Below, piece after piece: positions 1-6,900 of a stretch of DNA of 9,589 nt. The notes under the pieces were generated by a model. It saw only the letters and a program-made list of their open reading frames with translations, ran no database searches and was not told the DNA's origin. The stretch covers positions 1 to 9,589 of the forward strand of contig CAZICK010000117.1 in NCBI GenBank assembly GCA_964537505.1. Direction: 5' to 3'. How positions within the stretch are numbered: the stretch's first letter is position 1; every line of letters starts with the position of its first letter. Made by a program: the position numbers and the translations under genes. This DNA is from DAINBT01 sp036732785. GTDB taxonomy: Bacteria; Planctomycetota; Phycisphaerae; Sedimentisphaerales; SM23-30.

Positions 1-45
1 CCATGAAGAAACCAGTCATTTTTTGGCATATCCATGTACAGATTC

Positions 46-1698
46 TTATGAGGAACCCAATATTTCACTGCTGGGGATCAGATCAGCATATAAGCCCGCC
101 TTCCATAGCTTATCGGTGACTTTCAATCCCACATCGGCAAATCCCGGCCCGGCCCAGTTAAGTGCTGACGGATGCCCGAAGATCACGGCCACGGGACAGT
201 CGATGGGTTTGGTGGAAATATAGTTCAACAACTGAATACGACTTTCGACCCGCATTAAGTTGCTCTTGAGCAATCCTTTAATCCATTCCGGATCCCTTTG
301 CCAATTGCCAGCGGGAAATAACTGGTGGTAATCCAGCCGTCCACCGCCGAGCACGCTTTGCCACATTTCGGTTTCATAGGAGTCTATCTTACTGTGATAG
401 TACATGTTGTACCAGAGCGGGCTGTACCATTTCTTGCTCAAGGCCGTACGCACACAATAAGGCGTTCCTTCATCCGTTTGCGCCAGGTCCCGCTTGACCG
501 CCCACCAATCCAGCCCGTTCTTGAATATCTCGTTCTTGCCCGGAAAAGGAAACCAGGTCGGATGCGTCGCCGCCATGGCGCCGGTGCCGAACACTTCCTT
601 TATTGAACGATAATATTGATTTTCAACCTCAGCATTGCGCTGCCAACACATCTGCATATAGTTGTTAATCGCCGCTGCTCGCGCCCCTGTCCTACCTTTT
701 TCTCCCTTAAACATAAGAAACAAGTCTCTGCTTAGATCGTGCCACGGACGACGTTTTGCATAAGCATCAGCCATGGCTTCTGAATACCAAAGGTCACTGG
801 ATGACGGACTGAAACGCCCTGGAAAACCCCATTCATCTTTACAGACACCAGCAAGGGGGACATCGGCATACTGTTGAAGAATTACTTTCTCAAACTCCAC
901 CAGATGTGGCGCAAACACATCCGGCGTAAATAACTTAAATGCCGCCATCACACAGGCCTTGCGCCCCTTGTCCAGGGATCTGCAGGTAATGGAGACCTGC
1001 ACAGCACTCCTGTCAGCCTGCTCGACCTTACAGCGGCGAGTAATCTCCTGAACATCATCTACACCATCGGAATCGGAATAAGAATACACACGCAGCAGCC
1101 GGCCTGAAACCGACCGGTAGTTCTCACTGCAGAACGTGTAATGATCACCAAAATCCTGGGACCCTATCTTTAACGTGACATTTCCTGACTCTTTCAGCGC
1201 CACCTCGCGAAGTTCGACCAGTTCCTGCAGTTCATCTGGATACTTGTCCATAAATGCCTGTCGCGCCAGCCGGACATCCATATCCATCACCATGGCCATA
1301 TCATGTGCGCGAGCGTATATGGCTGCCGCTTTGATCTGATCATGAACTTCAGGGTCTGTCACCCAGACCGGATGCCGTATGGAAGTCGCGAGCAAACGAA
1401 TGTTCGAATGTTTTTCGTACAGATCAATAAACCGCTTATATCCCTCAGGCCTGAATTCTTTCGCAACCCAAAACCAAGTGCCGATTCCCGGCCACGAGAT
1501 TTTGATAGAATTGTTTTCCTGACCCGCAAGTTCAACCTGCAGAGAACGTACTGAATCGCCGCTTGGTGCAGCGTCAGTTGCCAAAACGCAACAGCTTCCT
1601 GCCACAATCAACAAAACAGTCATAATCATTATCCGATTTTTGCTACTATTTAATTTTTTATCAATATTATGATTCATTTCATATTTAGCGGATTCCAT
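46..1698 (-). CDS. Secreted glycoside hydrolase-like protein, C-terminus probably truncated
   Basis: This 550-residue protein probably acts outside the cytoplasm on a carbohydrate, but the substrate cannot be read from the sequence. A hydrophobic stretch at about residues 23-40 behind basic residues looks like a signal peptide, with possible cleavage near T41-D42-A43. The middle is rich in Trp, Tyr and Asp as in TIM-barrel glycosidases. KDEWGF (287-292) is the best candidate for an acidic catalytic strand end (E289). Residues about 500-546 (CPVAVIFGHPSALNW, then LWKAGLYADLIPSSEI) resemble the start of the Rossmann-like trimerisation domain of GH42-type enzymes. That domain normally continues for well over 100 residues, but here the frame stops four codons later. 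Neither Met1 nor Met8 has a strong ribosome binding site, so the start is uncertain. The family call rests on recognition by eye and is moderate to weak; the reading frame itself is solid. Confidence 0.65.
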   Translation of the reverse strand: MESAKYEMNHNIDKKLNSSKNRIMIMTVLLIVAGSCCVLATDAAPSGDSVRSLQVELAGQENNSIKISWPGIGTWFWVAKEFRPEGYKRFIDLYEKHSNIRLLATSIRHPVWVTDPEVHDQIKAAAIYARAHDMAMVMDMDVRLARQAFMDKYPDELQELVELREVALKESGNVTLKIGSQDFGDHYTFCSENYRSVSGRLLRVYSYSDSDGVDDVQEITRRCKVEQADRSAVQVSITCRSLDKGRKACVMAAFKLFTPDVFAPHLVEFEKVILQQYADVPLAGVCKDEWGFPGRFSPSSSDLWYSEAMADAYAKRRPWHDLSRDLFLMFKGEKGRTGARAAAINNYMQMCWQRNAEVENQYYRSIKEVFGTGAMAATHPTWFPFPGKNEIFKNGLDWWAVKRDLAQTDEGTPYCVRTALSKKWYSPLWYNMYYHSKIDSYETEMWQSVLGGGRLDYHQLFPAGNWQRDPEWIKGLLKSNLMRVESRIQLLNYISTKPIDCPVAVIFGHPSALNWAGPGFADVGLKVTDKLWKAGLYADLIPSSEILGSS

Positions 1699-1923
1699 TT
1701 AACTGCTTACTAAACATTATCCGACACCTTAGGTTTTACGCTGAACGTCTCATCTGGTTGGATTTACGAGAAAAAATAGCAGGGCTTTGTTTGTTCGGAC
1801 GATGCTTTCAGACATAAGAGGTTTTTGAAAACAGGTATTGTCAAAATACCCGTAAACGGTTACCAATATACAAGGATGAGCTTTACCCTATACTGTCAAC
1901 TATTCGCTGACAATTGTGGCAAT
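1699..1923. other. Intergenic gap between two minus-strand genes
   Basis: This 225-base AT-rich gap separates the aminopeptidase stop from the glycosidase-like start. I find no convincing small gene in it. Read on the minus strand it has a weak 6-bp hairpin (GGTATT/AATACC, 1834-1850) followed by TGTTTT, and a GATAAT hexamer about 21 bases before the 1698 start that could be a -10 box. No good -35 hexamer sits 17 bases before that GATAAT. The gap is long enough for the glycosidase-like gene to have its own promoter. Confidence 0.35.
1834..1850 (-). terminator. Weak hairpin after the aminopeptidase gene
   Basis: The stem GGTATT/AATACC encloses a five-base loop and, read on the minus strand, is followed by TGTTTT. 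It lies about 75 bases beyond the aminopeptidase stop codon. The stem is only 6 bp and the T tract is interrupted, so it is at best a weak intrinsic terminator and could be chance. Confidence 0.2.
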
Positions 1924-3312
1924 CTAGCCGGTACAGATCGCTTCAACTTCTTCAATGGTCTTGGGGATAGGTTTGCCCAGTATGCGGCAACCGTCTTTGA
2001 CCACAAGTACATCATCTTCCAACCTGATGCCGCCGAAATCTCTGTATTTTCCCACCGCGCCATAATTGATAAATTGCGACAGTTTATCTTCAGCTTTCCA
2101 TTGATCGATCAATTGCGGAATAAAATAAAGACCCGGCTCCACTGTCATCACATGACCCACCTCCAGCGCCTTACCCATCCGCAACGAGCATATTCCAAAC
2201 TGTGGATTTCTTTTGATCGTGTCGGTATAGCCGACATATTGTTCGCCCAGGTCTTCCATGTCATGTACATCCAGTCCCATCATGTGTCCCAGACCGCATT
2301 GGAAGAACAGGGCATGTGCCCCGGCGTGTACCGCCTCATCCACATCTCCTTTCATAAGTCCCAGTCCTTTGAGCCCTTGGGCCAGCACCTTACCAGCCAG
2401 TACATGAACATCCCTGAACTCCACCCCAGGCGCCATCGCCGCCATCGCTTTTTCCTGGGCATCCAGAACAATATTATAGACCTCCTTTTGCCGATCGGTG
2501 AATTTACCGCCCACGGGAATGGTCCTGGTAATATCACTGGCATAGTGCAGCGGTGATTCCGCTCCCGAATCATGCACGATAATATCTCCAGCCTGCATGA
2601 TCTCGTCATGATAATGGTTATGCAGCGTCTCTCCGTGAATGGAGAAGATAATCGGAAAAGATATTCTTCCTCCCCTGGCCAGTGCTATTCCTTCGATGGC
2701 CCCGGCTACTTCCATCTCCCAGACACCCGGCTTCGACATCTTCATCGACTCGGTATGCATCTGGTAGGAAATATCGAGTGCCGCTTCGATCCGTTCGACC
2801 TCTTCTTCTGTTTTGAGCGACCGCTGCGCCGCCACCGCCCTTATCAGCTTTACGGAAACATAGTCCCCAATAACCGATGGATGTATGCCCAATAGTTGTT
2901 GAATCTTCAGGACATTTTCCGGCCGGCTCTGCGGCAGAAAATGAATCTTCCGGCCCTGACCGACGGCCCTTTTGAGCACGCCTTCCAGTTTGTCCAGCGG
3001 CGAGGTTTTGTTGACACCGATTTCACGGCTGCGATGGCTGATGGGCGGCTGAGGTTTCATCCAGATCATGTCATTGACCGTCAAATCATTGCCAAAGATG
3101 GTCACTTCGTCCTCATTTATGTCAATAACCGATGCCAAACTGGGAAAATCCAGCCCAAAAAAGTACAAAAGCGAACTATCTTGCCGGAAAAGATACGGAT
3201 TGTCGGGATAATTCATCGGGCTTTCTTCGTTACCCAAAAACAAAATCAGACCATCTCCCACCTGTTCTATTAACCGCTTTCTTCTTTCGATATATACATT
3301 TGCAGAAAACAT
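1924..3312 (-). CDS. pepP: Xaa-Pro aminopeptidase (aminopeptidase P, peptidase family M24B)
   Basis: This cytoplasmic enzyme removes an N-terminal residue that precedes proline, using two metal ions (usually Mn2+). Residues about 1-140 form the aminopeptidase P N-terminal domain, and about 165-445 form the pita-bread catalytic domain. All five expected metal ligands are visible: D248 (VHDSGAE), D260 (SDITRT), H343 (GLGHMMGLDVHD), E392 (TVEPGLYF) and E432 (GGIRLEDD). H350 matches the second conserved active-site histidine. The D248-D260 spacing is one residue longer than in E. coli PepP, as I recall for Bacteroidetes-type homologues with the DSGAESPLHYASD form. The 462-residue length is normal for the family. 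The ATG at 3312 is supported by AGGAG six bases upstream (3319-3323). The gene is transcribed divergently from the repressor gene. The role is probably general peptide turnover. Confidence 0.93.
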   Translation of the reverse strand: MFSANVYIERRKRLIEQVGDGLILFLGNEESPMNYPDNPYLFRQDSSLLYFFGLDFPSLASVIDINEDEVTIFGNDLTVNDMIWMKPQPPISHRSREIGVNKTSPLDKLEGVLKRAVGQGRKIHFLPQSRPENVLKIQQLLGIHPSVIGDYVSVKLIRAVAAQRSLKTEEEVERIEAALDISYQMHTESMKMSKPGVWEMEVAGAIEGIALARGGRISFPIIFSIHGETLHNHYHDEIMQAGDIIVHDSGAESPLHYASDITRTIPVGGKFTDRQKEVYNIVLDAQEKAMAAMAPGVEFRDVHVLAGKVLAQGLKGLGLMKGDVDEAVHAGAHALFFQCGLGHMMGLDVHDMEDLGEQYVGYTDTIKRNPQFGICSLRMGKALEVGHVMTVEPGLYFIPQLIDQWKAEDKLSQFINYGAVGKYRDFGGIRLEDDVLVVKDGCRILGKPIPKTIEEVEAICTG

Positions 3313-3318
3313 TCTTTA

Positions 3319-3323
3319 CTCCT
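3319..3323 (-). promoter_or_regulatory. Ribosome binding site of the aminopeptidase gene
   Basis: AGGAG on the minus strand lies six bases before the ATG at 3312 and fixes that codon as the start. Confidence 0.75.
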
Positions 3324-3457
3324 ATGTTAAGCTAACCTTCTATTCTCACGGCAGTTGCCTGTTTGTACCAAGGCTAACAAATACTCACTGCTGTTACAAC
3401 ACGAAAAATTGCCTTGGGGATAACCCAATTCTGGATGATAATTTCTGAAAAAAATCC

Positions 3458-3474
3458 GAAAAATAATATTTTTC
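3458..3474. repeat. Perfect AT-rich palindrome just upstream of the repressor promoter
   Basis: GAAAAATA, one central base, then TATTTTTC forms a perfect 8-bp inverted repeat. It ends three bases before the -35 hexamer at 3478. It has almost no GC, so it is a poor terminator. Its A and T tracts and its position fit an UP-like element or curved DNA that strengthens the promoter. That role is inference; chance in AT-rich DNA is possible. Confidence 0.35.
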
Positions 3475-3477
3475 TAC

Positions 3478-3506
3478 TTGACATATCTACTAATGTAGAG
3501 TATAGT
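3478..3506 (+). promoter_or_regulatory. Sigma70-type promoter of the blaI-M56 operon
   Basis: A perfect TTGACA -35 box (3478-3483) and a TATAGT -10 box (3501-3506) are separated by exactly 17 bases. Transcription would start near 3512-3514, about 20 bases before the repressor start codon. The operator palindrome lies entirely in the spacer, so a bound repressor would block RNA polymerase. This is the strongest promoter seen in the window. Confidence 0.8.
3486..3499. promoter_or_regulatory. BlaI/MecI-type operator palindrome
   Basis: TCTACTAATGTAGA is a perfect 5+5 inverted repeat around a four-base centre. Its core CTAC-N4-GTAG matches the core of known BlaI/MecI operators (TACTACAnnTGTAGTA type). 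It sits between the -35 and -10 boxes of the promoter of a BlaI-family gene, as expected for autoregulation. Extra half-sites lie nearby: TCTACT at 3473-3478 and TGTAGA at 3514-3519, which may be parts of further sites. The operator call is inferred from sequence match plus location. Confidence 0.72.
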
Positions 3507-3522
3507 GATTATATGTAGATGT

Positions 3523-3528
3523 AAGGAG
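3523..3528 (+). promoter_or_regulatory. Ribosome binding site that sets the repressor start
   Basis: AAGGAG lies six bases before the ATG at 3535. It argues for that codon over the in-frame GTG at 3505, which overlaps the -10 box and cannot be on the expected transcript. Confidence 0.85.
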
Positions 3529-3534
3529 AAAGTT

Positions 3535-3924
3535 ATGGTTAAACCAAATCCGCAAATGACCGACAACGAATGGGCGATCTTGCAGGTCGTCTGGGATAGC
3601 CAGACCTGTACCGCCCCGGATGTCCAGGAAACCTTGAAATCACAAAAAGGTTGGGCTTATACCACAGTCAAAACCATGATGGACCGGATGGTCAATAAGG
3701 GCCTGTTGAAAGTGGAGAAGATACGAAATCTTCATTTTTACAATGCCGCCATCACGCCCGCGCAAGCCAAAAAAGGCGAGATCATGAGAACCCTAAAACG
3801 CGCCTTCAACGAGTCGCTCACTCCGATGATGCAGTTCTTAGTCGAGAACAATGAGTTCAGCGATGCGGACTATGCCCAGTTGGAACGGATCATAAAGAGT
3901 CGCAAACCGAGTAAAAAAACATAA
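3535..3924 (+). CDS. blaI: BlaI/MecI/CopY-family transcriptional repressor
   Basis: This 129-residue protein is a winged-helix repressor of the BlaI family, which binds inverted repeats as a dimer and is inactivated by cleavage linked to a partner M56 membrane protease. Residues about 8-75 form the DNA-binding domain: MTDNEWAILQVVWD is the typical first helix, and AYTTVKTMMDRMVNKGLL (41-58) contains the recognition helix and wing entry. Residues about 76-122 are the helical dimerisation part. The staphylococcal cleavage bond (N101-F102) aligns, with a one-residue shift, to Q100-F101 here, so a similar cut is plausible but unproven. The length is normal for the family. The gene has its own promoter with an overlapping operator and is followed after 42 bases by the M56 receptor gene, probably in one transcript. 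The regulated trait is unknown; no beta-lactamase gene is present in the window. Confidence 0.93.
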   Translation: MVKPNPQMTDNEWAILQVVWDSQTCTAPDVQETLKSQKGWAYTTVKTMMDRMVNKGLLKVEKIRNLHFYNAAITPAQAKKGEIMRTLKRAFNESLTPMMQFLVENNEFSDADYAQLERIIKSRKPSKKT

Positions 3925-3966
3925 CCAGGACAGAATCGTCAAAAATCAAAATCAGGAATCGGTGTC

Positions 3967-6900
3967 ATGGAAAACATAATATCGTATCTTAACTCTGCAG
4001 GCAATTCTTTTGTGGATTTTGCCTGGCCTATGTTGATTCAATCCAGCATTCTTATCATCATACTGTTTGGGTTGGACTTGGTTTTGCGCAGGAAGGTCAG
4101 GGCGGTTGTCCGCTATGGTATCTGGATGCTGGTACTGGTCAAGCTTGTACTTCCACCTTCATTGACTTCGCCAACCGGCCTGGGATATTGGGTCGCTGAT
4201 AGATTACCTGAAGTGGCGATTGAGAAAGTGAAGGAACTACCTGCATCCCAGCCGATGGACACTGTTGTTGTACCATCATTGCCGCCTGTGGGTGGATATG
4301 AATCTCGCCGGTCAACAGAGAAATCGGCCACAGGGCTCCCTGCCGCGCCGCCAGAAATAGTACATCCTACTGCGATGAATTGGCAGTCAATAGTGTTGGC
4401 CGTTTGGTTAGTGGGTGTTATTGTGCTGGCAGTGCTGTTGTTGCAGAGACTGATATTCGTTAAATGCTTGATTAGCCAGTCCGATGATGTCGGCGATCCC
4501 TTGAGCGACGCACTCAGTCAGTGCTCCCGGCAGATGGCAATGCGACGAAGGATCATGCTCAGACTTTCACCCAATGCTGCCAGCCCTTCAGTTTGTGGTT
4601 TATTTAGGCCGGTTATTCTTATTCCGCATGGGCTGGTTGATAAACTGACTGAGCCGCAGTTGCGGGCTGTTTTATTGCATGAATTAGCTCATATCAGGCG
4701 CGGCGACCTATGGGTTAGTTTCATTCAGACGGCTTTACAGATTCTTTACTTCTATAACCTTTTGCTGTGGCTGGCTAATTCGCTTATTCGCAAGGTTCGC
4801 GAACAAGCGGTCGATGAAATGGTATTGGTAGCGATGGGTTCGCAAGCCGAGGATTACCCAGACACACTGCTTAACGTGTCAAAGCTCATCTTTCGCCGTC
4901 CAGCTTTAAGCCTGCGTCTGATTGGCGTGGTAGAATCGAAATCCGCATTGAAAACCCGTATCAAACACATCGTTACCAGACCGATACCCAAATCCGCCAA
5001 ACTGGGACTTACAGGGCTTGTTGCAGTAATCTTGACATCTGCAATTCTTTTGCCGATGGCAAAAGGTAATTTCAACGACATTCCGCTCTTCGACAATCCG
5101 CCATCGACATTACACATGGCGGCATTCAAGGGAAACCTAAAGGCGGTAAAACAATTCATCCACGATGGAATCGACGTTAACTCCAGAGGCCCCGACGGTG
5201 AAAGGCCTCTCTGTTTTGCAGTTTACGGTAACAGGATCAATATGGTAAGATTCCTGTTAGACAACGGTGCCGATATAAACGCCGCGAACGATTCACAGTC
5301 CACACCTTTGCACGGGGCCGCATGGAAAGGTTTCTGGGATGTTGCCGAACTGCTTATCATCCGCGGTGCCGAGGTGAACGCAGTAGATAAAATGGGCAAA
5401 ACCCCGCTGGATAACGCAATCGATCAGAATCATCCCCGCTTGATAAAGCTGATTCGCAAACACATCGAAATCAGCACCAAAACAGAGAACTCAGGCTTCA
5501 AAAAGACTTTACCCAACGGCGTGACGGTTGAGTTAATAGGCGTTTGTGAACATCCCAGCGAAGGCAAGCAATGGTGGCGGGCTGATGGAAGTTTGCTTAA
5601 AGTAATGCCTTATGCCAAGCTCAATAACAGGGAAGCGTATAACGATTTACGAATGTTTGAAATAGTTTATCGTCTGAGCGGTCCGGGCAAGGCTGTTAGT
5701 AAGATAATTCGTACAGATGAGATGCCTGGATATTTTGGCCCTTATGATATGAAGCGGGATATTGAGAAAGCAGCAGCGTATTCGGAAGATTGCGTGTACG
5801 CAATGATACCTGTTGTAGATGGGTTGGACAAAGTTGATATAAATATTGCTTGTGGAACAGAAGTTGACTGGCAGTGGCACGCACGGGTGACGTCGCCTGT
5901 AACGAACAGCGGAATGAATACGGGCCAACTGGATTTGAGCGTTAGCACGGGCGAACAAGGTTATGCAGTTGCTAACGTTACTCATCGTATTTATGACAAA
6001 GAGGTTCGGGTGATTGCAAAAGATAAATCCGGTAAGCTTTATCATCCCAAGTCATTGAGGGGTAAGACTATGAATTGGGCTGGAGTTATTACAGCAAAAT
6101 TCGACATTTCTGCTGACGACATAGAGTCTGTCGAAGTACAAACGCAGGAATTTCAAACAGTTGAATTCAAAAACGTCTCCCTCCAGCCCGGCCACAAAAC
6201 CGATGTCGAAATTGAAGTTAAAAAAACTGATGTTCAGGTTGAGGGGACGACAAAGGCTGAAGAAGCAGTGGTTGGTTGGGTTGTTGACTCCAGCGGCAAG
6301 GGCATAGCTGGTGCGACGATGGGATTTTATCGGTGGAACATAAAAGAAAAGAAAATAGAAGGGCGTCAAACAATCAAAACAGGGAAAGACGGTAGTTTTG
6401 TCATTCCGTATATTGAGCCGGGCGAATCTGGATCCTTTACAAATATCACGGCTCCACAGTTTGACACTCGCGATCATGTTGATTTCGTGCACCGTATAGA
6501 CGGCACATACTTTCCCGATGATCGAACGATACAACTGTTTCGCCTGGGTAGTATTGCAGGAACTGTGCTTGACCGTGACGGCAAACCATTAGCCGGCGCT
6601 CCATTGTCGCTGTCAACGCATGTTCAATATCCACGGTCTGGTTCACATACCACCAATCACCTGCGCGCAATCACAAACGAAAATGGCGTCTTTCGCATGG
6701 ATGTTCCACCGGGAAATCACTTACTCTATTATCCGTGGACCGGTCCGACACAAGGTGAAGTGGATGACGGTAAGTGGGATACCTGGCGCAAACCAGGTGA
6801 GCTTTATCCGTCAGCACCCATCAAAGATGTGCTGGCAGCGCAATTTATCAAGATTGACAACGGCCAGGCGGTGGGTGATATAGTGATTGATCTATCGAAG

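Noticed and set aside
1..35. A new gene starting at 35 on the minus strand (MDMPKNDWFLH...)
   Set aside because: Only 11 codons are visible, there is no clear ribosome binding site, and it could equally be the continuation of a frameshifted upstream gene; kept as part of a finding instead.
1825..2556. Long plus-strand open frame of 243 codons
   Set aside because: It lies mostly antisense to the aminopeptidase gene, whose metal ligands and family motifs are intact. Its product is rich in His, Gln and Phe without domain character, as expected of a shadow frame.
3505..3534. Upstream GTG start giving a 139-residue repressor
   Set aside because: The GTG overlaps the -10 box, while AAGGAG at the right distance supports the ATG at 3535, and BlaI-family proteins start just before the NPQMTDNEW region.
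5647..6534. Several minus-strand open frames inside the receptor gene (62-160 codons)
   Set aside because: All overlap conserved receptor domains in antisense, have no ribosome binding site worth noting, and encode compositions typical of reverse-complement frames.
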